Source: Streptomyces sp. NRRL F-525 (GTDB lineage Bacteria; Actinomycetota; Actinomycetes; Streptomycetales; Streptomycetaceae). Taken from it: 64,000 nucleotides of DNA. Positions 17,503-25,729 of the stretch are shown here, one piece after another (positions within the stretch are counted from its first letter, which is position 1; the number at the start of each line of letters is the position of its first letter). A program made the position numbers and the translations under genes. Where the stretch lies: contig NZ_JNXE01000010.1 of NCBI RefSeq assembly GCF_000716605.1, positions 177,357 to 241,356 of the forward strand. The letters are read 5' to 3'. The notes under the pieces were generated by a model that worked only from the letters and a program-made list of their open reading frames with translations, was not told the origin of the DNA and did no database searches.

Positions 17503-17931
17503 ATGGCCATGGACCCCGGCGACAAGCGACTGGCTGCGGCCGTCGTGATGGACGACGACGGACGCGTACTTCTGGTGCGCCGGAGCGCGACCGAGAGATT
17601 CCTGCCGCGGGTGTGGGGCGTGCCGTGCGGGAAGCTGGAGCCGGACGAGCGGTCCGAGGACGGTGCGCTGCGGGAGCTGAAGGAAGAGACCGGGCTCCTC
17701 GGCGAGATCGTCCGCAAGATCGGCGAGTCGTCCTTCGTGAGCGAGTACCGCGGCCGCGAGATCAAGAACTGGCAGGACAACTTCCTGGTCAGGCCGCTCA
17801 CTTGGCAGATCACCCTCCCCGAGCCCGACCAGGCGTATCTCTGGCTCCCGCCGTCCGGCATCACGAGTGCCGGTATCGACATCGACGCGTACAACCTGGA
17901 CGTCGTACGCCAGGCCCTCACGAACTTCTGA
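17503..17931 (+). CDS. Nudix hydrolase
   Basis: The 142-residue protein is a single Nudix domain. The Nudix box spans residues 43-65 with every conserved position present (G43, E49, R57-E58, E61-E62, G64). It hydrolyses a nucleoside diphosphate linked to another group; the substrate is not predictable. I choose the ATG at 17503 (MAMDPGDKR) because a GAGGAACC ribosome-type stretch precedes it; an upstream ATG at 17470 would add 11 residues. A possible -10, TACGTT, lies near 17439. Its 3' end overlaps the convergent cupin gene by 14 bp. Confidence 0.85.
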   Translation: MAMDPGDKRLAAAVVMDDDGRVLLVRRSATERFLPRVWGVPCGKLEPDERSEDGALRELKEETGLLGEIVRKIGESSFVSEYRGREIKNWQDNFLVRPLTWQITLPEPDQAYLWLPPSGITSAGIDIDAYNLDVVRQALTNF

Positions 17932-18643
17932 GCGACTCCGCCAGGTTGTTCAACGCGCCCAGATACTCCGGTACTTGGAGCGGGATCTTCGGTACCGCGC
18001 CCGGATGCGGGCCCGCCGCCGTGAACACATCGGTGTGCCGCCGCCGTCCGGCCCCCGTCTCCAGGAACAGCGTCACGGTCGGTACGTCCGTGTCGCACCA
18101 GGCCCGGTGCAGGGTGTGCGCGGGGAGGGCGTAGGCGCTGCCCGCCGCGTACTGGCCCGTGTGCGTGAGCCGCAGCCGTGCCGGTCCCGTCGGCCGCAGC
18201 CGCCAGTCGGCGCTGCCCTCGGCCAGTGATTCCTCGTACCGGTCCGCCGTGATCCCGGCGTCGTCCCGCGCCTCGTACAGCTCCATGGTGAGCCGGCCCC
18301 GGACCACGTAAGAGGCGAGCGGGGAACGGTGGTTGTGGATGTCCTCCGCGCCGATCGCCTTCGCGCCGGGGTGCCAGAAGTGCGCGCGCAGCATGTGGCG
18401 GGGGCCGCCGTCGATCAGCAACAGCTTGTCGAAGCCCAGGACATGACGGTACGACAGCTCGGCGCAGGCCCCGGGATCGCCCTCGCCGGAGGCGAGTTCG
18501 GCGATCAGCTCCAACAGGCGGTCGGGGGAGCCCAGTTCGGCGACGGCCGCACGGGCCGCGGTCACCGTGTCGTGGTCGGACAAATCGCCGTCCAGCGTCT
18601 CCGTCAGCAGCCGTCGCGCCGCCAGGATCTGCCGACCACCCAT
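17918..18643 (-). CDS. Cupin-fold protein, cysteine-dioxygenase-like
   Basis: The 241-residue protein (start ATG 18643 after GGGGAGTGAG) has an N-terminal helical part and then a cupin barrel with HMLRAHFWHPGAKAIGAED, IHNHRSPLASYVVRGRL and, later, LPAHTLHRAWCDTD. The histidines in IHNHR and the later TLHR could bind one metal ion, as in cysteine dioxygenase-like or other cupin enzymes. No substrate is evident. It follows the membrane protein at 18666-20093 by 22 bp in the same direction, so the two are probably co-transcribed. A frame extension to 18712 would overlap that gene and lacks a ribosome site. Confidence 0.6.
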   Translation of the reverse strand: MGGRQILAARRLLTETLDGDLSDHDTVTAARAAVAELGSPDRLLELIAELASGEGDPGACAELSYRHVLGFDKLLLIDGGPRHMLRAHFWHPGAKAIGAEDIHNHRSPLASYVVRGRLTMELYEARDDAGITADRYEESLAEGSADWRLRPTGPARLRLTHTGQYAAGSAYALPAHTLHRAWCDTDVPTVTLFLETGAGRRRHTDVFTAAGPHPGAVPKIPLQVPEYLGALNNLAESLRSS

Positions 18644-18665
18644 GCACTCACTCCCCAACTCCGGC

Positions 18666-20093
18666 TCACACCGGCCTCGTTCGAGCGTCCGGCTGGTACA
18701 TCCATACGGCATGCGCGCGCAGCGCCGAAAGACCTTGATAGGTCATCCAGATCGGCTGGCGCATTTCCTCGGTCGTGGTGAACGCGGCCCCGTCCCGGCT
18801 CCAGGACCAGATGCCGTCGGTCTGCGCCGCCCACACCGCGGCCGCCGCGCCGTCCAGCCGCTCCCGCCACGCGTCCTCGACGCCGTCCTCCCGCGCGATC
18901 TCCTGGGCGCCCGGGGTCAGCAGCGCCCGCACGATCCAACTCGCCGTGAAATGACGGACGTTCAGCACCTCGTGGTGCGAGGAGTCGTCCGGGTGCCGTC
19001 GGCGCACCTCCTCCCGCAGGTTCGCCAGATCGGCGCAGCTCTCGTGCGCGGTCGCCGGGCAGGCCAGCAGCCAGCGCACCCCGTCCTCGCGCGCCGAACG
19101 CTCCACGGGCCCCTCGCCCAGCACCCGGGCCGCCCGGTCCAGGGCGACCACGGCCTGCGCGGTGTGCACGGCGGAGGGCTGGGCGGGGTGCCCGACCCAG
19201 GGCAGCGGGGAGAGCCGGTGGCTCCAGCAGCGGCGGTGCTGGCGCTGGGGGTCGGAGAGCGCGCCGTCGATCAGGGCGCCGCGCAGCACGGGCAGCGTCG
19301 GCGCGTCCGGTGCCGCGCGCAGCAGCCCCCGCATCACGGTGGTGACGACATGGGTCAACGCCCGCCCCGTACCGTCGAGTTCACGGGTGAAGCCCGCCTC
19401 GCAGCGCGCCACCTCGTCCGCCAGCCGCTCCCGCGAGGCCCCCGCCCGGGCCAGGGCGCCCAGCACCATCGCGGTGACCTCCGGGCGGGCCACGGATCCC
19501 TGCGAACGGGCCGACCAGCCGCCGCCCTGCAGCCGTAGCCGCCACAGGGTGTCGACGAGGTCGGCGGTGTGCAGGCGTCCGTCCGGCACGCCCAGGTCCA
19601 GCACGATGTGCAGGCCGTACGCCGTGGCCAGCGAGGTCGGGCGGGCCGGGCCGTCCACCTCCTGGAGGGAGTGCGGCCAGCCGACGAGACGGCCGCGCAC
19701 CGGGTCGTCCACCACGGCGACCTGGGCGGCGAGAGTGTCGTAGGCCGAGGTGAACACGTGCGGCAGGGGGCCGGGGGCGTTCGAGGAGAGGGGCGCGGGC
19801 GCAGTGAGCGGTGCGGGTCCGGCCGTGCGGGCGCGGAGCAGGGCCGCCGCAAGCCAGGTCATCCCCGCCGTGGCGAACCCGCTCAGCCCGGAGATCAGAT
19901 ACTTGGCCGGCTCCCCGTCGATCGAGTCGGGCAGCACGCCGAACAGGAACTGGAACACCGCGTATCCGGCGGCCACACACCCGAACCGGCCGAGCCAGCT
20001 CACGAAACGGGTCGGCGGGCTCGCTCCGGGACTCGCCGGACCGGGCGGCCCCGGCGCTCTCAAGGGACCGCGTCCCAGCTGTTGTTGAGACAA
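18666..20093 (-). CDS. Two-TM protein with prenyltransferase/terpene-cyclase-like toroid domain
   Basis: The start is a TTG at 20093 after GGGAGGGAG. Of 475 residues, roughly 30-100 contain two membrane segments (CVAAGYAVFQFLFGVLP; LISGLSGFATAGMTWLAAALL), and the rest is a cytoplasmic alpha/alpha helical domain with tryptophan-containing repeats (LQGGGWSARS, AAQTDGIWSWSRDG, IWMTYQGLSALRAH) like the QW-type repeats of squalene-cyclase and prenyltransferase toroids. The DxDD catalytic motif of cyclases is not visible, so it may be a non-enzymatic toroid. It probably forms an operon with the cupin gene downstream. I cannot assign a function. Confidence 0.6.
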   Translation of the reverse strand: MSQQQLGRGPLRAPGPPGPASPGASPPTRFVSWLGRFGCVAAGYAVFQFLFGVLPDSIDGEPAKYLISGLSGFATAGMTWLAAALLRARTAGPAPLTAPAPLSSNAPGPLPHVFTSAYDTLAAQVAVVDDPVRGRLVGWPHSLQEVDGPARPTSLATAYGLHIVLDLGVPDGRLHTADLVDTLWRLRLQGGGWSARSQGSVARPEVTAMVLGALARAGASRERLADEVARCEAGFTRELDGTGRALTHVVTTVMRGLLRAAPDAPTLPVLRGALIDGALSDPQRQHRRCWSHRLSPLPWVGHPAQPSAVHTAQAVVALDRAARVLGEGPVERSAREDGVRWLLACPATAHESCADLANLREEVRRRHPDDSSHHEVLNVRHFTASWIVRALLTPGAQEIAREDGVEDAWRERLDGAAAAVWAAQTDGIWSWSRDGAAFTTTEEMRQPIWMTYQGLSALRAHAVWMYQPDARTRPV

Positions 20094-20195
20094 GGCGCGC
20101 TCCCTCCCCCCCTGGGTGGCACGTGACGTTCGCGAAGTTTCCAGTCTAAGTGGTCAGCGATACACCTGGGGCGCGGACCGGAACCGGCGTCTCCG

Positions 20196-20777
20196 TCAGC
20201 CCACTTGGGCCTCGCGCGGCCAGTGCGTCAGCGCCACGTGCAGGGCATCCACCGCACGCTCCCACGACCGCTGTACATCCCTCGGCGCGCCGAACCCGCC
20301 GCTCGACTCCAGCGCGCAGAAACCGTGGAACGTACTCCTCAACAGCCTTACGGCGTCGGTGAGATCGGGTTCCTCCAGGCCGTACGCGCGCAGCATGCCG
20401 TAGGTGATCTCGGCGGTGCGGCGCAGGGCGGGGGAGTCGGCGATCAGGGACTGGTCGATGCGGATCTGGGTCGCCGCGTACCGGCCCGGGTGCTCCAGCG
20501 CGTACGCCCGGTACGCGTCCGCGAAGGCGCCCAGCGCGTCCCGGCCCGCGCGACCGGCCACCGCGACGGCGATCCGGTCGATCAGTTCGCCGCCCGCGAG
20601 GAACGCGACCCGGGTGCGCAGGTCCTGGAGGTTCCTGACGTGCGAGTACAGGCTCGCGTCCTTCACGCCGAAGCCGCGGGCCAGCGCGGACAGGCTGACA
20701 TTCTCGAAACCGACCTCGTCGGCGAGATCGGCGGCGGCCGCCACGACCCGGTCGGCGGTCAGTCCCGCGCGCGCCAC
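20196..20777 (-). CDS. TetR-family regulator
   Basis: The 193-residue protein has an N-terminal TetR helix-turn-helix (LTADRVVAAAADLADEVG, then SLSALARGFGVKDASLYSHV, residues about 6-52) and an all-helical ligand domain. It is divergent from the YhgE/Pip-type membrane protein at 20901, the usual arrangement for a repressor of an exporter gene. In the 123-bp gap, TATTGT on the reverse strand (20828-20823) is a plausible -10 for this gene, and the direct repeat CAATA-GC-CAATA lies over it. No clear palindromic operator was found. Confidence 0.9.
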   Translation of the reverse strand: MARAGLTADRVVAAAADLADEVGFENVSLSALARGFGVKDASLYSHVRNLQDLRTRVAFLAGGELIDRIAVAVAGRAGRDALGAFADAYRAYALEHPGRYAATQIRIDQSLIADSPALRRTAEITYGMLRAYGLEEPDLTDAVRLLRSTFHGFCALESSGGFGAPRDVQRSWERAVDALHVALTHWPREAQVG

Positions 20778-20900
20778 GGCCCACCACCTCTCCTCTGACC
20801 TGCGACGACTGGAACCCCTAGGACAATAGCCAATAACAAGAGGGGCACCCGGCGCGTTTCACCACGGCCGACACCGGACTCCGGCAGCAGACTTCCCACC

Positions 20901-22184
20901 ATGGACGACGACTCCGGCACCCCCGCCCCCACCGGCCTCCGCGCCACCGCACTCCTCGGCCGACCCAAACTGTGGCTGATCCCCACCGTGCTCACCGCCC
21001 TGCTCGCATTCCTGCTGTCCCTCCTCTACATGGGCGGCATCGTCAACCCCAACCGCGAACTGCGCGACCTCCCCATCGCCCTCGTCAACAGCGACACCGG
21101 CAAGCCACTCACCGGGCAGCAGCAGAACCTGGGCACCCAGATCGCCCACGCCATCGTGACCAACTCCGGTAGCCGCGCGGCCGGTTGGCGCCAGCTCACA
21201 CGGGCCCAGGCCCAGGACGAACTCGACGACGGCAAGGTCTACGGCGCCCTGGTCATCCCCGCCGACTTCACCGACTCCGTCGCCGCGCTGACCACCACGA
21301 ACGCCACCGCCCGCCCGACCATCACCGTGCTGACCAACCCCGGCAAGGGCAGCCTCGGCTCCTCCCTCGCCAGCAAGATCTCCACGACCGCGGCCCAGCA
21401 GGCATCCCTGACCATCGGCAAGCAGCTCACGGCGGCAGCCGCTTCAGCGAAGCCCGACTCCACGACAAAGCTGTTGCTCGCCGACCCCGTCGCCGTCACC
21501 ACCCAGGTCGGCCACCCCATCGGCGGCAACAGCGGCATCGGCCTGACCGCCTTCTACTACACCCTGCTGCTGGTCCTGGCCGGATTCATGGGCGGCAACG
21601 TCATCAGCAACGGCGTCGACACCGGCCTCGGCTACGCCGACAACGAGATCGGCCCCTGGCACACCCGCCGCCCCACCGTCCCCATCAACCGCACCCAGAC
21701 CCTGCTCCTGAAGATGGTCATGACGGCCGGCATCACCCTCCTCAGCGTCTCCCTGATCATGCTCGCCAGCGTCAGCATCCTCGGCATGGACGCGACCCAC
21801 ATCCCGCTCCTGTGGATCTACTCCTACTGCGCCGCCCTCGCCGTCGGCCTGGGCGTCCAGGCCATCAACGCCGCGTTCGGCGGGATCGGCCAGCTGGTCT
21901 CCATGTTCGTGTTCATCGTCCTGGGCCTTCCCTCCTCCGGCGCGACGGTCCCCCTCCAGGCCGTCCCCGGCTTCTACCGCTTCCTCTCCCACTTCGAGCC
22001 CATGCGCCAACTCAGCGACGGAGTAAGGGCGATCCTCTACTTCGACGCCCGAGGCGACGCGGGACTCACGCGCGCGTGGACCATGATCGGGATCGGTGCG
22101 GCGATCGGCCTGCTCTTCGGTTTCGCGATGGTCCAGTACTACGACAGGAAGGGCCACAAGCGCCTGACGCCGCAGCCGGCTTGA
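20901..22184 (+). CDS. YhgE/Pip-type ABC-2-like membrane protein
   Basis: The 427-residue protein has one N-terminal membrane segment (LWLIPTVLTALLAFLLSLLY), a large extracellular domain of about 190 residues (NPNRELRDLPIALVNSDTG...), and five C-terminal membrane segments from about residue 215. The first residues after TM1 with the IALVN stretch are typical of the YhgE/Pip phage-infection-protein and ABC-2 permease-like family. Such proteins act in export of drugs, lipids or type VII-linked proteins, mostly uncharacterised. The start ATG lies 3 nt after a weak CCCACC stretch, so the initiation site is less sure than the gene. Divergent control by the TetR regulator is likely. Confidence 0.82.
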   Translation: MDDDSGTPAPTGLRATALLGRPKLWLIPTVLTALLAFLLSLLYMGGIVNPNRELRDLPIALVNSDTGKPLTGQQQNLGTQIAHAIVTNSGSRAAGWRQLTRAQAQDELDDGKVYGALVIPADFTDSVAALTTTNATARPTITVLTNPGKGSLGSSLASKISTTAAQQASLTIGKQLTAAAASAKPDSTTKLLLADPVAVTTQVGHPIGGNSGIGLTAFYYTLLLVLAGFMGGNVISNGVDTGLGYADNEIGPWHTRRPTVPINRTQTLLLKMVMTAGITLLSVSLIMLASVSILGMDATHIPLLWIYSYCAALAVGLGVQAINAAFGGIGQLVSMFVFIVLGLPSSGATVPLQAVPGFYRFLSHFEPMRQLSDGVRAILYFDARGDAGLTRAWTMIGIGAAIGLLFGFAMVQYYDRKGHKRLTPQPA

Positions 22185-22214
22185 GACACCTCACCGTCAA
22201 CTGTCCTTGAGGAT

Positions 22215-22259
22215 CTGAGAGTTGACTCTCAGGCTTTCTGAGAGAACACTCTCAGACCA
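22215..22259 (+). promoter_or_regulatory. Double inverted-repeat operator over a leaderless promoter
   Basis: Two perfect 7-bp inverted repeats stand in tandem: CTGAGAG-TTGA-CTCTCAG (22215-22232) and CTGAGAG-AACA-CTCTCAG (22238-22255), 5 bp apart. They cover TTGACT (-35, 22222-22227) and AACACT (-10, 22245-22250) with a 17-bp spacer. The expected transcript start is at or next to the ATG at 22259, which has no ribosome site. This points to autorepression by the ArsR-type protein. Confidence 0.75.
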
Positions 22260-22873
22260 TGGATTCCGGCAACCGTTTCGGCGACGTAGAGATATCCGAC
22301 CCGAAGGCCATGCGCGCGCTGGCGCACCCCGTACGCCTCGCGATCCTCGAACGCCTCCAGCGCCACGGCCCCGCCACCGCCTCCCGCCTCTCCCCGCACG
22401 TGGGCGCCACCCCGTCCGTCACCAGCTGGCATCTGCGCCATCTCGCCGGTTTCGGCCTGGTCCGCGACGTGGAGGGCGGGACGGACCGGCGGGAGCGGCG
22501 CTGGGCGGCGGTGGCGCGGGGCTTTCGGTTCGAGGCACCGGAGGACGAGGAGGGTCGGTCGGCGGCGCGGGTGTTGTCGGGGGAGTTGTTCGCGCAGGCC
22601 GCCGACCTGCCGCTGCGCTGGCTGACCGACACAGAGCCCGAACTGGAGCCGGAGTGGACCAGGCTCGCCGGGGCGAACAACACGCGGATCGTGGTGACGG
22701 CGGAGGAACTGGCCGCGTTGCAGGACGCGTTCGAGGAACTGATCGCACCGTACGTCGTCCGCAAGTCGGACCCACGACCGCCGGACGGCCGGGGTGTCCG
22801 CCTGCTGATGTACGCGTTGCCGGAAGGCCCCGGGAACGAGGACGGCGAAACGACGACGGACCTGCCGGAGTGA
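22259..22873 (+). CDS. ArsR-type winged-helix regulator
   Basis: The 204-residue protein has a winged helix-turn-helix in its first 100 residues (MRALAHPVRLAILERLQRHG, then TPSVTSWHLRHLAGFGLV) and a C-terminal helical domain of about 100 residues of unknown ligand. No metal-binding cysteines are present, so it is not a metal sensor of the classical ArsR type. Two tandem inverted repeats overlap its promoter, and its stop codon overlaps the GTG start of the downstream MFS exporter (GTGA), which means translational coupling. It is therefore likely to repress its own operon and release it when the exported compound appears. Confidence 0.9.
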   Translation: MDSGNRFGDVEISDPKAMRALAHPVRLAILERLQRHGPATASRLSPHVGATPSVTSWHLRHLAGFGLVRDVEGGTDRRERRWAAVARGFRFEAPEDEEGRSAARVLSGELFAQAADLPLRWLTDTEPELEPEWTRLAGANNTRIVVTAEELAALQDAFEELIAPYVVRKSDPRPPDGRGVRLLMYALPEGPGNEDGETTTDLPE

Positions 22874-24180
22874 AGGGCCGCTGGACCACCCGGCCCGGGT
22901 CGGGACTGAGTTCGGCATCGGCGCCGGAATCGCTGTGGCGGGACCGCCGCTTCGTACGCTTCTGGTGCGGCCAGTCGGTCTCCCAGTTCGGCGACCGTAT
23001 CTCCGAACTCGCCTTGCCCCTCATGGCAGTTGGCGCGCTGCACGCCTCAGCGAACCAGGTCGCCCTGCTGACCGCGCTGGTCTGGACACCGAACCTCCTC
23101 GGCCTGTTCCTGGGCGCCTGGGTGGACCACCGCCCCGCCAAACGCCGGCTCATGCTGCTCGCGGACGTGATCCGGGCCGTCGTACTGCTGTCGCTCCCGA
23201 TCTCCTACGCCCTCGACACGGTGACCCTGGGCCAGCTGTACACGGTGGCCGTGCTGACCGGCACGGCGGCGGTCGTGTTCAACACGGCGTACTCGTCCTT
23301 CTTCGCCCACCTCGTGCCGCCGGAGTCGTATGTCGAGGCGAACAGCAAGCTCAGCGCGAGCAGGTCGGTGTCCTTCATCGCGGGTCCGGCGGTCGGTGGC
23401 GCCCTGGTCCAGGCGCTCACAGCCCCGGTCGCGGTGATCGCGGACGCGCTGTCGTTCGTGACGTCGGCAACCCTGGTCGGCCGTACGAGAGTTGACGAAC
23501 CAGCAGTTCCCACGACGCCGTCCGGCCCCTCGCTGCTACGACGCGCCCGAGAGGGTCTGGCCTTCGTGCTCCACGAGCCGGTGATGCGAGCGGGTCTGCT
23601 CTGCGCGACGACCGTCAACTTCTTCACGTTCCTGTCGGGCACCGGCCTGCTCGTGCTGTTCGCCGACCGGGTCCTCCAACTCTCGCCCGGTGCCATCGGG
23701 TTGGCGTTCGGCGTTGGCGCGACGGGCGGCCTCTTCGGCGCGGTGGCGTCCCCCGCGATCGCCCGCCGGATCGGCATCGGCCGCAGCATCGTCGCCGGGG
23801 CAGTGCTGTTCCCGGCGCCCTTCGCCCTCATCGCGGCGGCAACCGGCCCTGCCTGGGCCCGCCTCGGCACCCTGGGCGCGGCCGAGTTCCTCTCCGCCTT
23901 CGGTGTCATGCTCTTCGACGTCAACCTCAACTCCCTCCAGGCATCGGTGGTTCCGGACGGCCTCCGCAGCCGCGTGGCGGGCGCGTACAGCACGGTCAAC
24001 TACGGGGTACGTCCGCTGGGGGCGCTGATCGGGGGCGAGTTGGCGACGCTGGCGGGCCTGAGGGTGATGTTGACAGTCGCGGCGGTCGGGGGTGCGATGT
24101 CGGCACTGTGGTTGTTGGCTTCGCCGATACCGGGGATACGGGAGTTGGGGCGGACGCCGATGGAATCAAGGCAGGAGTGA
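22870..24180 (+). CDS. MFS transporter of the EntS/drug-exporter type
   Basis: The 436-residue protein starts at the GTG overlapping the ArsR stop. About 12 membrane segments are visible; SVSQFGDRISELALPLMAVGAL opens the first, WVDHRPAKRRLMLLAD is the loop 2-3 signature, and SASRSVSFIAGPAVGGALVQ lies in TM5. This is the pattern of the MFS_3 group (enterobactin exporter EntS and macrolide exporters). It should export a small, perhaps antibiotic, molecule by proton antiport. Co-expression with the ArsR-type gene suggests inducible resistance. Confidence 0.88.
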   Translation: MKGRWTTRPGSGLSSASAPESLWRDRRFVRFWCGQSVSQFGDRISELALPLMAVGALHASANQVALLTALVWTPNLLGLFLGAWVDHRPAKRRLMLLADVIRAVVLLSLPISYALDTVTLGQLYTVAVLTGTAAVVFNTAYSSFFAHLVPPESYVEANSKLSASRSVSFIAGPAVGGALVQALTAPVAVIADALSFVTSATLVGRTRVDEPAVPTTPSGPSLLRRAREGLAFVLHEPVMRAGLLCATTVNFFTFLSGTGLLVLFADRVLQLSPGAIGLAFGVGATGGLFGAVASPAIARRIGIGRSIVAGAVLFPAPFALIAAATGPAWARLGTLGAAEFLSAFGVMLFDVNLNSLQASVVPDGLRSRVAGAYSTVNYGVRPLGALIGGELATLAGLRVMLTVAAVGGAMSALWLLASPIPGIRELGRTPMESRQE

Positions 24181-24193
24181 TCGAGGTTCCGTG

Positions 24194-24541
24194 ATGGATC
24201 GAGAAGAACCGGAACTGGAGAGGTGGCGGGCCGCTGTGACGACCGACCTCGGGAGTCCGGACATCGGGGTGTCCCCCAGAGCGTTGCTGGCGATGACATT
24301 CGACGATCCGGACCCCCGGCGGGTCGAGGCCGTTCTCCTCAACTGCCTTTCTCCTGAGGTCGATCCGCAGATCAGAGCTCTGGCGGTGACCTGCTTGGGA
24401 CACGTGGGGAGAATCCACAGAGCTGTAAGTGCCGATGTTGTCCGGCGGCTTGAAGCGTTGCTGGATGACCCCGCACTGGGTGGCACGGCTGAAGACGCCC
24501 TTGGTGACATTGCGGCCTTCGCCGGTGAAGGCCCGAAGTGA
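24194..24541 (+). CDS. Small HEAT-like protein
   Basis: The 115-residue acidic protein (start ATG 24194) follows the MFS gene by 13 bp. It contains HEAT-like helical hairpins (SPEVDPQIRALAVTCLGHVGRIHRA; VRRLEALLDDPALGGTAEDALGDIA) and no signal peptide. Proteins of this size and fold occur as immunity proteins of polymorphic toxins and as stand-alone genes; no toxin is next to it. The 5' frame is open to 24092 inside the MFS gene, which I discount. Confidence 0.55.
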   Translation: MDREEPELERWRAAVTTDLGSPDIGVSPRALLAMTFDDPDPRRVEAVLLNCLSPEVDPQIRALAVTCLGHVGRIHRAVSADVVRRLEALLDDPALGGTAEDALGDIAAFAGEGPK

Positions 24542-24562
24542 GACCGGTCCAGCCGGCCTCGA

Positions 24563-25087
24563 TCAGTTCGACGCGCTTCCGCAGAGCTTCAGCTCGATCG
24601 TGTCCCCCGTCTCCACGACCTTCGGGGCGTGGGGAGTGACCTCGACGACCGAGTCCGGCTCGCAGCCCGGGCTGTTCACCCTCGTCACCGTGCCGAGCTG
24701 GACGCCGGCCTTGAGGAACTGGCCCTTGGCGGTGGCGAGGTCCATGCCTGTGAGGTCGATCGCCACGGGGCCCTCCTTGCTGTAGGACAGCAGCAGGATG
24801 GCCTTCTTGTAGTCCGCACCGGGGGCGGTGGCCGTGGTGTCGGGCTTCGCCGGCGCCGTCCGTGAGGTGCCGCCTGTCATGGACGCCAGGGCCGTGCCGC
24901 CGCCCGCCACGATCAGGGCGGTGGCGATGCCGGCGATGAGGGTGGCCCGCCTGCGGCGGGTGCGGTGGACCATGCCGGCCGTGTCGAAGGACGGCGAGTC
25001 GGTGGAGTGCGCGAAGTCGTTCATGGCGTTGATCAGTTCCTCTTCGAAAGGTGTGCAGCCGGAGGACCGCGGGTCGTACGAACTCAT
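24563..25087 (-). CDS. Membrane protein with one PASTA domain, partner of the upstream sigma factor
   Basis: The 174-residue protein has a cytoplasmic N-terminus of about 45 residues, a basic stop (RTRRRRA), one membrane segment (TLIAGIATALIVAGGGTAL), a short linker and an extracellular PASTA-type domain (VAIDLTGMDLATAKGQFLKA to TIELKLCG). PASTA domains bind peptidoglycan fragments or beta-lactams in kinases and PBPs. Its ATG overlaps the stop of the sigma factor gene (ATGA), so it takes the place where anti-sigma factors usually lie. I infer that the cytoplasmic N-terminus holds the sigma factor and the PASTA domain senses the wall; no zinc anti-sigma motif is present. Confidence 0.72.
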   Translation of the reverse strand: MSSYDPRSSGCTPFEEELINAMNDFAHSTDSPSFDTAGMVHRTRRRRATLIAGIATALIVAGGGTALASMTGGTSRTAPAKPDTTATAPGADYKKAILLLSYSKEGPVAIDLTGMDLATAKGQFLKAGVQLGTVTRVNSPGCEPDSVVEVTPHAPKVVETGDTIELKLCGSASN

Positions 25088-25653
25088 CGCGTGCCTTCCG
25101 TGAGCTGCTGCGGCGAAGGGGTGGGGAGCGCGGGAATCTGGCTTCTCAAGCGGTCGATTCCACGGGCGAGTTGGGAACGGACGGTGCTCTGCGAGATCTT
25201 CAGGTCGGCCGCTATCTCGGCGTCGGAAAGATCGTGGAAGTACCGCAGCACCACCACGGTCCGCATCCGCATGGGCAGTTGCTGAAGAGCGCGCACCAAC
25301 TGGTCCCGGCTGTCGATCCGTCCGTACTCGTCACCCGGCGCGGCCGGGTCGCCGTCCACCGGGTGCTGAGCCGTACGGCGGAATCTCCGCCAGCGGTCGT
25401 TGGCGAGGTTGACCATGATCCGCCGTACGTACGCGTCCGGGGCGTCCTTGGCGCTGATGGTGCGCCACTTGCGGCAGGTCCGTTCCAGGGTCTCCTGGAC
25501 CAGATCCTCCGCCGCGTCGCGGCTGCCCGTCAGGACGAGTGCGCCCCGGAACAGCGCGGCCGACCGGGTGGCGACGAATCCATGGAAGTCACCTTCCGTG
25601 GTTCCAACTCCGTTGCGCCCCGCGTCCGTTGCCCACTTGGCTGCCAGATCCAC
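25084..25653 (-). CDS. ECF sigma factor, SigE-family type
   Basis: The 189-residue protein starts at the GTG 25653 behind GGGAGG. Region 2 is visible as ALFRGALVLTGSRDAAEDLVQ followed by TLERTCRKWRTI and DAYVRRIMVNLANDRWRR; region 4 is LPMRMRTVVVLRYFHDLSDA, with ISQSTVRSQLARGIDRLRS as the DNA-reading helix. It matches the actinobacterial SigE-like ECF group. It is translationally coupled to the PASTA membrane protein, the likely regulator. The open frame continues to 26121 in antisense to the TetR gene and is not real there. Confidence 0.9.
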   Translation of the reverse strand: MDLAAKWATDAGRNGVGTTEGDFHGFVATRSAALFRGALVLTGSRDAAEDLVQETLERTCRKWRTISAKDAPDAYVRRIMVNLANDRWRRFRRTAQHPVDGDPAAPGDEYGRIDSRDQLVRALQQLPMRMRTVVVLRYFHDLSDAEIAADLKISQSTVRSQLARGIDRLRSQIPALPTPSPQQLTEGTR

Positions 25654-25729
25654 ACGCTCCTCCCTTCCTGTCACCCCTCCTCGACGGGGGAACAGGCGGA
25701 TCTGCTGCACGGCTCTGCTGAGACCTGGG

